This document shows, in pieces, positions 1 to 9,382 of a stretch of DNA of 64,000 nucleotides (its first letter is position 1; the number at the start of each line of letters is the position of its first letter). Both the position numbers and the translations under genes were made by a program. The notes below the pieces were generated by a model, which was given only the letters and a program-made list of their open reading frames with translations, did not search any database and was not told where the DNA came from. The DNA is from Cohnella sp. CFH 77786 (GTDB lineage Bacteria; Bacillota; Bacilli; Paenibacillales; Paenibacillaceae), in contig NZ_WJIB01000008.1 of assembly GCF_019400745.1 (NCBI RefSeq), forward strand, positions 124,001 to 188,000, in the 5' to 3' direction.

Positions 1-1889
1 ACACGTTCGACCAGATCAAGGCCGTGTACGACGCCGCCTACGCGAAGAAATTCCGTTTTCCCTCGTTTATGAGCGCTTTTAAATTTTATAACGACTACGC
101 CCTCAAAACGAACGACAACAAGAAAATCCTCGAGCGGTACGAAGACCGGTTGTCCGTCATGGCCCTGTATTTGGCGGACGGCGATTTCGAGAAGGCGATG
201 AGGCTAGTCCGCCTGTTCATCAACCAGGAGTTCCAGCCCGCCACGCCGACGATGCTGAACGCGGGACGCAAGCGGAGAGGAGAGCTCGTCAGCTGTTTCC
301 TGCTCGAAGTGAACGACTCGCTCAACGACATTTCCAAGGCGATCGACCTGTCGATGCAGCTGTCCAAAATCGGCGGAGGCGTCGCGCTCAACCTCTCCAA
401 AATCCGTGCGAAAGGCGAAGCGATCAAGCAGATCGAGAACGCGACCAAAGGCGTCGTCGGCGTCATGAAGCTGCTCGACAACGCGTTCCGCTACGCGGAC
501 CAGATGGGTCAGCGCCAGGGCAGCGGCGCCGTGTATCTCAACGCGTTCCACGCGGACATCAACGATTTCCTGGAGACGAAGAAGATCAATGCGGACGAGG
601 ACGTTCGGGTCAAAACGCTGTCGATCGGCGTCGTCCTTCCGGACAAAGTGATCCAGCTGGCGCGCGAGGACAAGGACATGTACGTGTTCTACCCGTACAC
701 GGTGTTCAAGGAATACGGCGTGCACCTCGACGACATGAACATTTCCGAAATGTACGACGAGCTCGCGGACAATCCGAACGTGCGCAAGGAGCGGATCAAT
801 CCCCGCAAGCTGCTCGAGAAGCTGGCGATCCTTCGGTACGAATCGGGCTACCCGTACATCATGTTCCAGGACAACGTGAACAAGGTGCATGCGTTAAACG
901 AGCTTTCCCCGGTCAAGTTCAGCAACCTGTGTTCCGAAATCCTGCAGGTGTCCCAGGTGTCCACTTACACGGACTATGGCGTCGAGGATGAAATCGGTCT
1001 CGACATCTCCTGCAATCTGGGCTCCCTGAACATCGCGAACGTCATGGACAACAAGTCCATCGAAGAGTCGGTCAAACTCGCCGTCGACGCGCTGACCGTC
1101 GTCAGCCGGAGCACGAACATCAAGAACGCGCCCGCGGTGAAACGCGCGAACGAGCTCATGCGCTCGATCGGTCTTGGAGCGATGAACCTGCACGGCTATC
1201 TTGCCCGCAACAAAATCCAGTACCAGAGCGAGGCGGGCCGGGATTTCGCGAACGTTTTCTTCATGATGGTCAACTACTACTCCATTCAACGATCCATGGA
1301 GATCGCGCGGGAGACGGGCAGCACGTTCCACGGCTTCGAGAAATCGACGTACGCGACGGGCGAATATTTCCGCAAATATCTCGAAACCGACTATGCCCCC
1401 GTTCATGCTCAAGTGGCCGCGTTGTTCGAAGGCATCCGGATTCCGACGCGGGAAGATTGGCGGATCCTGATGGAGCAGGTTCGGGAGCACGGACTTTACC
1501 ACAGCTACCGTCTCGCGATCGCTCCGAACGGCTCGATTTCGTACGTACAGTCCGCGACGGCTTCCGTCATGCCGATCATGGAAAAAATCGAGGAGCGGAC
1601 GTACGGCAATTCCAAAACGTACTATCCGATGCCCTACATGGCGGCCGAAAACTGGTTCTACTTCACCGACGCCTACGACATGGGCATGTACGCCGTCGTC
1701 GACATGATTTCGACGATCCAGCAGCACGTCGACCAAGGCATCAGCTTCACGCTGTTCCTGAAGGACACGATGTCCACCCGCGACTTGACGAAGATCGACC
1801 TGTATGCGCACCACAAAGGCATCAAAACGCTCTACTACGCCCGCACCAAGGATACCTCGCAGGACACTTGCCTGTCCTGTGTCGTCTAA
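1..1889 (+). CDS. nrdE: Class Ib ribonucleoside-diphosphate reductase alpha subunit, 5' partial
   Basis: Catalytic large subunit of aerobic class Ib ribonucleotide reductase, which reduces ribonucleoside diphosphates to deoxyribonucleotides in the cytoplasm together with NrdF. The reading frame is open from base 3 with no start, so the gene begins before the window; about 628 of some 700 residues are visible. Family hallmarks seen are the SCFLLEVND active-site cysteine segment, the NLCSE finger-loop motif carrying the thiyl cysteine, the SCNLGSLN segment with the second redox cysteine, an APNGSISY segment, and a C-terminal CLSC pair that shuttles electrons from NrdH or thioredoxin. nrdF follows 18 bases later, so the two form one operon; nrdI would be expected upstream. 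Confidence 0.97.
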   Translation, partial: TFDQIKAVYDAAYAKKFRFPSFMSAFKFYNDYALKTNDNKKILERYEDRLSVMALYLADGDFEKAMRLVRLFINQEFQPATPTMLNAGRKRRGELVSCFLLEVNDSLNDISKAIDLSMQLSKIGGGVALNLSKIRAKGEAIKQIENATKGVVGVMKLLDNAFRYADQMGQRQGSGAVYLNAFHADINDFLETKKINADEDVRVKTLSIGVVLPDKVIQLAREDKDMYVFYPYTVFKEYGVHLDDMNISEMYDELADNPNVRKERINPRKLLEKLAILRYESGYPYIMFQDNVNKVHALNELSPVKFSNLCSEILQVSQVSTYTDYGVEDEIGLDISCNLGSLNIANVMDNKSIEESVKLAVDALTVVSRSTNIKNAPAVKRANELMRSIGLGAMNLHGYLARNKIQYQSEAGRDFANVFFMMVNYYSIQRSMEIARETGSTFHGFEKSTYATGEYFRKYLETDYAPVHAQVAALFEGIRIPTREDWRILMEQVREHGLYHSYRLAIAPNGSISYVQSATASVMPIMEKIEERTYGNSKTYYPMPYMAAENWFYFTDAYDMGMYAVVDMISTIQQHVDQGISFTLFLKDTMSTRDLTKIDLYAHHKGIKTLYYARTKDTSQDTCLSCVV

Positions 1890-1907
1890 GCAGGAGGAGA
1901 ACCGAAC

Positions 1908-2882
1908 ATGAACGCCGTATTCGACGCCGCAGACTGGTCCCGCAAAGAGGACGATTTCACGCAGCTGTTCTACGACCAGAACCGCAGGCAGTTCTGGCTG
2001 CCCGACGAGATCAGCCTGAACGGCGACCTGCTGACTTGGAAAGCGCTGAGCGATCAGGAGAAAAACGTGTACAAAAAAGCGCTGGCCGGCCTGACCCTGC
2101 TCGACACGGAGCAAGGCAATACCGGAATGCCCCAGATCATGATGCGCGTCAAAGGGCACCAGCGCAAAGCGGTCCTGAACTTCATGGCGATGATGGAAAA
2201 CTTCGTCCACGCCAAGAGCTATTCGAACATTTTCATGAGCCTCGCTTCGATCGAGGAAATCCGCGACCTGCACGAGTGGGTGAAGAACAACCGGTACCTG
2301 CAGAAGAAAGCGAAAATGATCACGAACGTCTACAACGAGATCCGTGACGACGATCCGATTTCCCTGTACAAGGGCATGGTCGCGTCCGTGCTCCTGGAGA
2401 GCTTCCTGTTCTACAGCGGATTCTATTACCCGCTGCTCTGCTATGGCCAGGGCCGCCTGATGCAAAGCGGCGAAATCATCAACCTGATCATTCGCGACGA
2501 AGCGATCCACGGCGTATACGTGGGCCTTCTCGCCCAGGAAATTTACAACCGCCAGGATGAAGCCAAGCGGGCGGAGCTTCAGGAGTGGGTCCTTCATCTG
2601 ATGCTCGAGCTGTACGACATCGAGCTGAACTATACGGAAGACGTGTACGACCAAATCGGACTCGCCCACGACGTGAAGAAGTTCATCCGTTACAACGCGA
2701 ACAAGGCCTTGCAGAATCTCGGTTTCGACAACCATTTTCCGCGGGAGGACATCAATCCCGTCGTGCTGAACGGCCTGAACACGAACACGAAGTCCCACGA
2801 CTTCTTCTCGATGAAGGGCAACGGCTACAAAATGGCGCTCGTGGAGCCGATCCGCGACGAGGATTTCGTTTTCCCGGCGTAA
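1908..2882 (+). CDS. nrdF: Class Ib ribonucleoside-diphosphate reductase beta subunit
   Basis: Radical-generating small subunit; it holds a dinuclear Mn or Fe centre and a stable tyrosyl radical passed to NrdE. The 324-residue length is normal. Likely metal ligands are D66, E97, H101, E164, E198 and H201, with the radical tyrosine at Y105 in the HAKSY segment; this E-x3-H spacing fits NrdF of Bacillus type. The C-terminal tail should dock NrdE. The start is an ATG with GGAGGAG nine bases upstream, just after the nrdE stop. No terminator with a U tract follows, but two inverted repeats lie in the gap to the convergent DinB-type gene. Confidence 0.97.
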   Translation: MNAVFDAADWSRKEDDFTQLFYDQNRRQFWLPDEISLNGDLLTWKALSDQEKNVYKKALAGLTLLDTEQGNTGMPQIMMRVKGHQRKAVLNFMAMMENFVHAKSYSNIFMSLASIEEIRDLHEWVKNNRYLQKKAKMITNVYNEIRDDDPISLYKGMVASVLLESFLFYSGFYYPLLCYGQGRLMQSGEIINLIIRDEAIHGVYVGLLAQEIYNRQDEAKRAELQEWVLHLMLELYDIELNYTEDVYDQIGLAHDVKKFIRYNANKALQNLGFDNHFPREDINPVVLNGLNTNTKSHDFFSMKGNGYKMALVEPIRDEDFVFPA

Positions 2883-2888
2883 ATTTGG

Positions 2889-3054
2889 CCCCAAAAGTGA
2901 AGAAAAACTCCTTTGAAAAGAACCCAAAAAGGAATCGGTGAAGCATCGAAGGATCTCTTCACTTTTTGGGGATAAAGTCAGAGGGTCCCCCAAAAAGATT
3001 CGGACTACGCTTCGGAGACATACGTCACTTTTGGGAATCTCGTAAGGGGGACCC
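2889..3054. repeat. Two inverted repeats in the nrdF/dinB-like convergent gap
   Basis: CCCCAAAAGTGAAG at 2889-2902 is the reverse complement of 2957-2971 apart from one extra T. GGGTCCCCC at 2983-2991 pairs with GGGGGACCC at 3046-3054. A CACTTTTGGG segment near 3026 partly repeats the second arm of the first pair. The structures lie between convergent genes and could end transcription from either side, but neither is followed by a clear U run, so the terminator role is an inference. Confidence 0.4.
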
Positions 3055-3078
3055 CCCGGAAATATAAAAATCGGCGGG

Positions 3079-3549
3079 TCAGTCCCACACCCGGGGACGG
3101 TCGATGCCGGCCGTCCTCAAATAATCGAGCAATTGTCCGGTATGTACGGCTTCGTGATAGGCGACGCGCAGCAGCATGTCCTGCAGGGTGCGGACGTACC
3201 CGGCATCGCTGCGGTCGATCCGGATTGCCGCCAACTCTTCGTCCGTGTAGGAGCGGATCGCGTCGAGAAACGCTCGGCGATACGGTTGGGCAACTGCCAG
3301 CTCGTCCTCCACGGAAATGAACTCGCGGTTCTCATAGGGAGACTCGTAGGAAGGCAGGCTGCCCCGGTTCTCGATCGCCAAATGGTAGTATCGTTCGGCG
3401 TCCAGCACGTGGCGGATCATTTCGTTGATGCCGATCGCCTTGTCGTCAGGCTTCCACCCCAACATGGAGGCGGGAATGCCCTTCCACACTTTGATGCTGC
3501 GTCGACGGACTTCTTCGAGATTGAAGATCAACAATTCGGCTTTGCTCAT
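3079..3549 (-). CDS. DinB family protein
   Basis: Four-helix-bundle protein of the DinB/YfiT-like superfamily, whose members carry a three-histidine metal site and include thiol-dependent transferases and damage-induced proteins; the substrate cannot be told from sequence. The 156-residue protein shows the early histidine in the MIRHVLDAE helix and the late H-x3-H pair in YHEAVHTGQ, which together form the metal site. The ATG chosen has AGGAG eight bases upstream; a GTG three codons earlier overlaps that site and is unlikely. It is a single-gene unit reading toward nrdF, with a promoter candidate at 3589-3616. Confidence 0.85.
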   Translation of the reverse strand: MSKAELLIFNLEEVRRRSIKVWKGIPASMLGWKPDDKAIGINEMIRHVLDAERYYHLAIENRGSLPSYESPYENREFISVEDELAVAQPYRRAFLDAIRSYTDEELAAIRIDRSDAGYVRTLQDMLLRVAYHEAVHTGQLLDYLRTAGIDRPRVWD

Positions 3550-3588
3550 CGGTTTCACTCCTGTATCGGAAGACTTCGAGATTTACCG

Positions 3589-3616
3589 ATTCTATCATAG
3601 AGGAAGCGGAATGTAA
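3589..3616 (-). promoter_or_regulatory. Candidate SigA promoter of the DinB-type gene
   Basis: On the minus strand, TTACAT (3616-3611) and TAGAAT (3594-3589) are separated by 16 bases and lie about 40 bases upstream of the ATG. The match to TTGACA/TATAAT is partial. Confidence 0.4.
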
Positions 3617-3712
3617 GCGCCGCAGGCGGCTCCCGACGATCACGTCGGCCCGGCCGGCGCGGCTTCATAGGAATCCGGCCAGATTCCGGCGAGGAGATAG
3701 AAGCCATGATGA

Positions 3713-3750
3713 AACAGACTCCGGGGATTGTCCCTGCAGTCTGTTTTTTT
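3713..3750 (+). terminator. Orphan hairpin with U7 tract
   Basis: The arms AACAGACTCCGGGGA and TCCCTGCAGTCTGTT pair over 15 positions with one mismatch and one wobble around a TTG loop, followed by TTTTTTT. This is a classical intrinsic terminator for rightward transcription, yet no rightward gene ends here. Upstream, GAGGAG is followed by ATGATG at about 3706-3711, so the hairpin overlaps the start of a short open frame, like a leader peptide or the remnant of a lost gene. Array A begins directly at its T tract. Confidence 0.6.
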
Positions 3751-4023
3751 CTGTCTGGCGGGCTTATCGCAGCCGGGAGCGGAGGATGGGTGAAGTTAAG
3801 CTTGTCTGGCGAGCTTATCGCAGCCGGAGTGCAGTGGATGGGTGAAGTTAAGCCTGTCTGGCGAGCTTATCGCAGCCGGGGGGCGGTGGATGGGTGAAGT
3901 TAAGCTTGTCTGGCGAGCTTATCGCAGCCGGGGGGCGGAGGATGGGTGAAGTTAAGCCTGTCTGGCGAGCTTATCGCAGCCGGGGCGGCGGGTGACAGAG
4001 TTTAAGCCGGCGAGACCGGCTTA
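3745..4023. repeat. Hairpin repeat array A (about six units, 52-bp period)
   Basis: Units start at about 3745, 3797, 3849, 3901, 3953 and 4003, giving a period of 52, 52, 52, 52 and 50 bases. Each holds an imperfect palindrome of the form TAAGC-(C/T)TG-TCTGG-CGA-GCTTA, followed by TCGCAGCCGG and a G-rich spacer ending GGATGGGTGAAGT. The last unit changes both arms together (TAAGCCGG with CCGGCTTA) and keeps perfect pairing, with loop CGAGA. The first unit is fused to the T run of the preceding hairpin. The array fills the gap between the DinB-type gene and a leftward operon and has the same core as array B at 31.8-32.3 kb. Confidence 0.9.
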
Positions 4024-4065
4024 TCATCGCCGGGGCGCGGCGACATCGCAGCCGCCCCCTCCGCC

Positions 4066-4473
4066 TTATCGCTTGTCCGCCCAGACGTCGGGCCACCAGT
4101 CGCCTTGCGCCTCCGGCAGCCCGCGCGGTTCCGTCCATACGTACACCCAGCCGGAGACCGCCGGATGGTCCGCGTCCCGGATCCATACCCGCTCGTAGTC
4201 GTTTTCCTCTTCGATCCCGAGGAATTCCTCCAGGGCATCAAGCGCAGGAAGTCCCTCTCTCGCGACCTCCATCCACATCCCCCGGACCAGGCGGTTCCCG
4301 TCCAGCAAGAGCGCCGGATACGGTCCGCAATCGATCAACCGCCCCCGGACGCGGCCCGGTTCGGACGCGCGCACGTAGGGCTCGATCACGCCGTGGTTGC
4401 TCATGCCGGGCAGCAAAGAGCCGTATACGAAAACACGCACGGTACCCGAATGTATACGCATTTCCGCGCTCAT
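4066..4473 (-). CDS. Gamma-glutamylcyclotransferase/AIG2-like protein
   Basis: Small cytoplasmic protein of the gamma-glutamylcyclotransferase (GGCT, AIG2-like) fold; relatives release 5-oxoproline from gamma-glutamyl compounds, but many have no known substrate. The FVYGSLLPG motif near the N terminus is the family's ligand-binding loop, and the acidic [19 protein letters not shown] stretch matches the segment carrying the catalytic glutamate. At 135 residues it is of usual size. The ATG overlaps the stop of the preceding GGDEF-EAL gene as ATGA, so translation is probably coupled. An upstream extension is open but would lie inside that gene. The nearby 5-oxoprolinase operon makes a link through 5-oxoproline attractive but unproven. 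Confidence 0.75.
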   Translation of the reverse strand: MSAEMRIHSGTVRVFVYGSLLPGMSNHGVIEPYVRASEPGRVRGRLIDCGPYPALLLDGNRLVRGMWMEVAREGLPALDALEEFLGIEEENDYERVWIRDADHPAVSGWVYVWTEPRGLPEAQGDWWPDVWADKR

Positions 4474-6560
4474 ACGGCCTCTTCTGCCGCGAACAATTTT
4501 TCGAGCGCTTCCGGCCCTACCGGTTTCGAGAAATAGTAGCCTTGCGCCTCCTGGCATTTGTGCTCTCTCAGGAAGGCGACCTGCCCCTCGCTCTCGACCC
4601 CTTCGGCCGTCACCTTCAGGTTCAGGTTGCGCGCCATGGCGGAAATGCCGGAGACGATGGCGGCGTCATTGCGGTCGGTCAGCACGTCGCTGACGAAGGA
4701 CCGGTCGATCTTCAGCTTGTCGATCGGGAATCTCTTCAAATAATGGAGCGAGCTGTAGCCGGTGCCGAAATCGTCGATGCTGATGCGGACGCCGATGTCT
4801 TTGAGCTTCTCCAGCATCTCGGTGGCGTAGTTCACGTCGGCCATGATGCTTTCGGTGATTTCCAGCTCCAGCCACTTCGCCGCGAGCCCGGTCTCTTCGA
4901 GCACGCTGCGGATCCGTTCGCTCAGGTCGTGCTGGCGGAATTGGCGGATCGACAGATTGACGGACATGACGATCGGGGGAAACCCCCGGTCCTGCCACTG
5001 CTTCATCTGGCGGCAAGCGTTCCGGAGCGCCCATTCTCCCAGCGGCAGAATGAAGCCGTTCTCTTCGCAGAGCGGGATGAACTCGGACGGAGGAATTTCG
5101 CCTTTTTGCGGGTGGTTCCACCGGAGCAGCGCCTCGGTACCGACGAGTTTGCCGGTCTCCAGCTCCACCTGCGGCTGATAGGCCAACCGGAACTGGCCGA
5201 GCTCGAGGGCGATCCGCAAGTCGTTCTCCAGCAGGAGACGCTCCTTCGCTTTGCGGTTCATGCTGGGCGCGTACCGCTTCCAGCCGCCCCGGGTTTCCTT
5301 GGCGCTGTACATCGCCGTATCCGCGTTCTTCTGCAGCAAGTCCAAATTGTGGCCGTCGTCCGGATAGAGGGCGATTCCCACGCTGACGCTCAAATGGAAG
5401 GCTGATGGACCGACCCGGAAGGGTTCGTGGAACACCTCGACCAGCCTCTGCGCCGCGGTTTCCGCTTGCTCCCCTGCCGTATCGGGCAACAGCACGGTAA
5501 ATTCGTCCCCGCCCATCCGGAAAACGTTCTCCGGTTTGCCCGGGAATCGGGCCAGCCGCTCGGAAACGGCCAACAGAAGCTGATCCCCGAACGCGTGTCC
5601 CAGGGAATCGTTAATCGTTTTGAACCGATCCAGATCGAGCCAGAGCAGCGCGAAAACTCCCCGGTCCCGCGAGACGCGGGACATTACGGCTTGGAGCTTC
5701 TCCGCGAACATCCTCCGGTTCGGCAAACCCGTCAGCTCGTCGTGGTAGGCCAAGTAGTTGATGCGGGCCTCGATTTTTTTATGATGTTTCAGGGGCTCTT
5801 CGATCGAGACGTAGTAAATGCCTTTCAACAAACAGTAATAGCCGGCCAGCTCGAACCCTTCCGCAAACAGCCCGTTCTGCGGTCCCAAACCGTATGCGCC
5901 CTCGAGCCGCGAGAAAAACAGCCAGATCAAGCCTTGGACGACCGTCAGCATCGCCTGCGGCTTCTCCCTGCGGTTGCGGTAGAGAATCATGACCGAGGAC
6001 GAAGCGTACAGGATCAGGACCCCCGCTTCCTGATAAGGACGAACGGCTTCCAGAATCCCGTAATTCCAATGATCGACATGGAACACGCCCCAAGTAAGCC
6101 CCGCGAGAAGAGCGGCGACGGAAACGACCGCGGCAACGCGGGAGCGCGGCGGCACGCCAACATTGCGCATGGCAAACAGCGCCAGCACGCCCAAGGCAGC
6201 CAAGCTTTGCGAAATCCAGCCGAGCACCGTGTTCGGCGCGAGGCCGATTTTCGGGTCATGGAAAGGCATCCCCGGCAGACTCATGCCGTGCAGCAGCTCG
6301 ATGACGCCGATCGCGGAGAACAGAGCCGCCGTCGTGAGGCGCAGCCGGCAAAGCGTCGGCACGAAAATCATCCAGCCCAGCGTCAGGATGGCGAAGCAGA
6401 CGGCGAAAGATAGCGCGTCGAGCAGCAAATAAGCATTGACGTATCCGAGCGGAGCGATGATCTTGCCAAGCTGCCCGTACACGGTCTGCAGGAAGGCGAA
6501 AGCCGCGGCTGCGGCGAGTACCGTCCATACCGTTCTCATTTCGGCGCGGTTAATCGACAT
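4470..6560 (-). CDS. MASE3-type membrane GGDEF-EAL cyclic-di-GMP protein
   Basis: Membrane signalling protein acting on cyclic di-GMP. Residues 1 to about 250 form seven or eight hydrophobic segments resembling the MASE3 sensor. A GGDEF domain follows (about 265-430) with an intact GGDEF at 350-354, preceded by [11 protein letters not shown]; no RxxD inhibitory site is seen five residues ahead of it. The EAL domain (about 440-690) keeps EALLRW (476-481), [14 protein letters not shown] (596-603), KIDRSF and AEGVE, so phosphodiesterase activity is expected and GGDEF activity is possible. The ATG has GGAGG eight bases upstream. The downstream cyclotransferase-like gene overlaps by four bases. 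Confidence 0.93.
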   Translation of the reverse strand: MSINRAEMRTVWTVLAAAAAFAFLQTVYGQLGKIIAPLGYVNAYLLLDALSFAVCFAILTLGWMIFVPTLCRLRLTTAALFSAIGVIELLHGMSLPGMPFHDPKIGLAPNTVLGWISQSLAALGVLALFAMRNVGVPPRSRVAAVVSVAALLAGLTWGVFHVDHWNYGILEAVRPYQEAGVLILYASSSVMILYRNRREKPQAMLTVVQGLIWLFFSRLEGAYGLGPQNGLFAEGFELAGYYCLLKGIYYVSIEEPLKHHKKIEARINYLAYHDELTGLPNRRMFAEKLQAVMSRVSRDRGVFALLWLDLDRFKTINDSLGHAFGDQLLLAVSERLARFPGKPENVFRMGGDEFTVLLPDTAGEQAETAAQRLVEVFHEPFRVGPSAFHLSVSVGIALYPDDGHNLDLLQKNADTAMYSAKETRGGWKRYAPSMNRKAKERLLLENDLRIALELGQFRLAYQPQVELETGKLVGTEALLRWNHPQKGEIPPSEFIPLCEENGFILPLGEWALRNACRQMKQWQDRGFPPIVMSVNLSIRQFRQHDLSERIRSVLEETGLAAKWLELEITESIMADVNYATEMLEKLKDIGVRISIDDFGTGYSSLHYLKRFPIDKLKIDRSFVSDVLTDRNDAAIVSGISAMARNLNLKVTAEGVESEGQVAFLREHKCQEAQGYYFSKPVGPEALEKLFAAEEAV

Positions 6561-6642
6561 GTAAGGGCCTCCAACCCAACGAGCGGGACACCAGCGAAAA
6601 TGTATGTATATGCATACTTATGCATTTCTACGCGAATCCCGT

Positions 6643-6662
6643 TTTTCCTCCACGGAGGAAAA
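6643..6662. other. Short perfect palindrome between pxpA and the GGDEF-EAL gene
   Basis: TTTTCCTCC and GGAGGAAAA are perfect inverted arms around a 2-base centre, in the 122-base gap between two leftward genes. There is no U tract on either strand. It could be an operator or a hairpin; the repeated TATGCAT words at about 6610-6628 may belong to the promoter of the downstream gene. Confidence 0.35.
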
Positions 6663-6682
6663 TACGAGCCGAAACAAGCGGA

Positions 6683-7465
6683 TCACATGCCGGTTCGGTT
6701 CGGGGGACGGATGGCGATTCCGGCCGCCCGCAAGCCTTCGGCGAGTCTCGCCGCGCGAACGGCGGCCTCGGGGGTATCTCCGTGGATGCATATCGTATGT
6801 ACGGTCAGTTCCGCTCTGCTGCCGCCGATCGTGGGCACGCTTCCGCCCCGCACCAGCGCCAGCGCCTGCGAGAGCGCCTGCTCCGGGTCTTCGATCAACG
6901 CCCCCGGAGCCCCGCGGGGAGCCAAGCACCCGTCCGGCGCATAGGCCCTGTCCGCGAACCCTTCCGCCGCGAATCCCAAGCCGTGCCGCTCGGCCGCTTC
7001 CTGAAGCCGGCTGTTCGGCGGCCCGAACAACAGCAACTCCCCGCCTAAAGAGCGGATCGCCCGGACGACGGCCTCCGCCAGCTCGGCGTCTCCCGAGGAC
7101 ATGTGGTACAAGGCCCCGTGAGGCTTCACGTGCCGCACGGCGCCTCCCGCGGCGACCGCGAAAGCTTGCAGAGCGCCGACTTGATACAGGATCCAGTCCG
7201 CTGCATCTTCCGCCGTCGCCCTCATTTCCCTGCGGCCGAATCCAAGGCGGTCCGGCAGTCCGGGATGGGCGCCGATGGCCACTCCCCGTTCCAGGCACAT
7301 CTCCACCGTACGGCGCATGATATGCGGATCTCCGGCATGGAAGCCGCACGCGATGTTCGCCGAGGACACCGTGCGAAGAAGCGCTTCGTCCTCCCCGAAT
7401 GCGTACGGCCCGAATCCTTCGCCCACATCCGCGTTCAAATCGATCTCGATTTCCCGGTTTGCCAT
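6683..7465 (-). CDS. pxpA: 5-oxoprolinase (ATP-hydrolysing) subunit A, LamB/YcsF family
   Basis: Subunit of the prokaryotic 5-oxoprolinase PxpABC, which opens 5-oxo-L-proline to glutamate with ATP and removes this damage product. The 260-residue protein shows the LamB/YcsF signatures DLNADVGEGFG at the N terminus, ANIACGFHAGDP, GAHPGLPDR and VKPHGALYH, with the histidines and aspartates of the polysaccharide-deacetylase-like barrel. Its ATG directly follows the stop of the fused pxpBC gene with no gap, and AGAGGAG lies inside the end of that gene, so the two are translated from one mRNA. Confidence 0.93.
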   Translation of the reverse strand: MANREIEIDLNADVGEGFGPYAFGEDEALLRTVSSANIACGFHAGDPHIMRRTVEMCLERGVAIGAHPGLPDRLGFGRREMRATAEDAADWILYQVGALQAFAVAAGGAVRHVKPHGALYHMSSGDAELAEAVVRAIRSLGGELLLFGPPNSRLQEAAERHGLGFAAEGFADRAYAPDGCLAPRGAPGALIEDPEQALSQALALVRGGSVPTIGGSRAELTVHTICIHGDTPEAAVRAARLAEGLRAAGIAIRPPNRTGM

Positions 7466-9283
7466 CTATGACTCCGCTCCTCTATTCCGAACGCCTGCCT
7501 TCAGCAGGCGAAGCTTGCGCTCCACGGTCTCCCAAGCGCTCCACGCTTCTTCCAAGTCCGCTAGCCGAAACGCGACCTCATCGCCGGGCCGGCATTGCGC
7601 CAGCAGCGGCAGGTCGGCTCCGATGACGTGAGCGATGACGGGGTAGCCGCCGGTCGGTTGGCAACCGGCCGCCAGGATGATCGGCTGCCCGCCCGGCGGC
7701 ACTTGCACGGTGCCCGGCGCCACGCCGCGGGAAGACAGCTCTTCGCTGCGCTCCCGGACGATCGGCTGTCCGGATAGGCGAAGCCCCATGCGGTCGGAGG
7801 AAGCCTCCACCCGAAACCCCGACTCCAGCAGCCGCCGCCGGCCTTCTTCTCCGAAATCGTCCCATTCCGCCCCCGGGAGGACGCGGATCGCGATCCGGCC
7901 TCCGGCGGCTGGAGGCCGGACGGCCTTCAGCCCCGCGCACCACCGAACCGAAGCCCAAGTTCGGCCTTCGCGGTCCGCAGCCGTTCGGAGCGCGGCCGCG
8001 AGGCGCTCGCCGGTCGGGGATAACGTTCCCCTCGGGACAACGTCTCCCGCGGCCAATGCGCGTCCGCCGATTCCGCCCAGCCCGGCGCGCGCATCCGTGC
8101 TTCTGCTGCCCAGCACGGGCGGGACGGCAAACCCGCCGGCGACCGCCAAGCAGACGCGGCAGCCCCGCGCGGCCCTGCCGAAGACCAGCTCCGCTCCGGC
8201 CCGCAGCCAGACCGGCCGATCCATCGGCAGGGGATCCCCGTCGATCCGCGCTTCCATATGGGCGCCGCATGCCGCGATCAGAACGTCCCGTTTCATCCGA
8301 AACGAAGCCCCGAGGAGCGTCATCTCCAACACCGCCGCATCCTCCGGGTTGCCGACGAGCAAGTTCGCGGTCCGCATGGAAACGGAATCCATCGCGCCGC
8401 CGACGGATACGCCGTAGGCAAGCCACCCGGTTCTCCCCAGGTCTTGAACCGTCGTAAGCAGGCCGGGTTTCATCACTTCGAAAACGACCTCCGCTTCGTC
8501 AAACCCATTCGTCCCGCCGGGAGCACCAGCCCCGCTTCCTATGGCCGCGCCACCGTCCATCCCGCCGCACTCTTCGTCCAAGCCTTCCGAGGCTTCCGTC
8601 GGCACGAAAACGACGCGGTCCCCCGGTGCGAGCAGAAACGGTCTTGCCGCCTCCGGCCGGAACAGCCGCACGGGCGTCCTGCCGATCAGCTGCCAGCCGC
8701 CCGGCGATTCCACCGGGTACACGCCCGTCTGGCCGCCCGCGATGCCCACCGACCCGGCCGGAACCTTCAAACGCGGCGATTCCTTCCTCGGTTGGGCGAG
8801 CGACTCCGGCAACCCGGACAAATAAGGAAAACCGGGTGCGAATCCGATCATCGCCACCTCGTACGGGGCCGAAGCGTGAGCCTCCACGAAACGCTCGGCC
8901 GTCATGCCGCTGCGTGCGGCGCAAGCGGCCAAATCCGGTCCGTCCGCTCCTCCATAGATGACCGGCAGCCGAACGACGCGCGCGGGTTCGCGCGGGGCGC
9001 CGCCTCCGACTTCCGAGAGCGCCCGGTAGAGACGTTCCGCGAGGCGCTCGATTTGCTCCGGCAAGCTGTATCCGGCCTTCCGCGCGGCAACCGCGAGCGC
9101 GGGCAGATCGAGATGGACCGCGAGCGTCCGGTAAGCCGGGACCCAATCCCTGACCCCCGTCCATTCCCGTTCCCGAGCTTCCTCGGCCCAAGACGCGAGA
9201 TCCGCCGGGCGGATCCGATGATTGCCCGCCCATGCAAACAGCAAAGCCGCGTCCCCGAGCAGATATACCGCCAGCTTCCCCAT
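7466..9283 (-). CDS. pxpBC: Fused 5-oxoprolinase subunits B and C
   Basis: Single 605-residue polypeptide combining PxpB (residues 1 to about 235, allophanate hydrolase subunit 1-like, cyclophilin fold) and PxpC (about 268-605, subunit 2-like). The PxpB half has the GFAPGFPYL and PRLKVPAGSVGIAGGQTG signatures; the PxpC half has KPGLLTTVQDLGR, GAMD and AVAGGF. A Gly/Ala/Asp-rich linker at about 236-266 joins them. In Bacillus these are separate neighbouring genes, so the fusion is notable but not unique. The ATG has AGGAGG upstream. With pxpA it should convert 5-oxoproline to glutamate in the cytoplasm. Confidence 0.93.
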   Translation of the reverse strand: MGKLAVYLLGDAALLFAWAGNHRIRPADLASWAEEAREREWTGVRDWVPAYRTLAVHLDLPALAVAARKAGYSLPEQIERLAERLYRALSEVGGGAPREPARVVRLPVIYGGADGPDLAACAARSGMTAERFVEAHASAPYEVAMIGFAPGFPYLSGLPESLAQPRKESPRLKVPAGSVGIAGGQTGVYPVESPGGWQLIGRTPVRLFRPEAARPFLLAPGDRVVFVPTEASEGLDEECGGMDGGAAIGSGAGAPGGTNGFDEAEVVFEVMKPGLLTTVQDLGRTGWLAYGVSVGGAMDSVSMRTANLLVGNPEDAAVLEMTLLGASFRMKRDVLIAACGAHMEARIDGDPLPMDRPVWLRAGAELVFGRAARGCRVCLAVAGGFAVPPVLGSRSTDARAGLGGIGGRALAAGDVVPRGTLSPTGERLAAALRTAADREGRTWASVRWCAGLKAVRPPAAGGRIAIRVLPGAEWDDFGEEGRRRLLESGFRVEASSDRMGLRLSGQPIVRERSEELSSRGVAPGTVQVPPGGQPIILAAGCQPTGGYPVIAHVIGADLPLLAQCRPGDEVAFRLADLEEAWSAWETVERKLRLLKAGVRNRGAES

Positions 9284-9382
9284 CGCCGTCCCTCCTCGCT
9301 CCTTCCGGCATTGCGCGGCGCTTTGTTTAACCTATACAATGATACTATCTTCGATTTTCGGAAAACGGAAGAGGGGTCCATC

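Noticed and set aside
894-2993. Long antisense open frame opposite nrdE and nrdF
   Set aside because: Shadow of high-GC codon use; no ribosome site and composition of a reversed frame, while nrdE and nrdF are unmistakable.
2889-3054. Intrinsic terminators after nrdF
   Set aside because: Stems are present but no U tract follows, so they are listed as inverted repeats only.
3706-3897. 63-residue rightward frame through array A
   Set aside because: Crosses a strong terminator and consists of repeat DNA; kept only as a possible leader.
8258-9382. Long upstream extension of the 102-residue protein
   Set aside because: Lies fully antisense to pxpBC; the GTG with GAAGAGGGG at 9383 is the better start.
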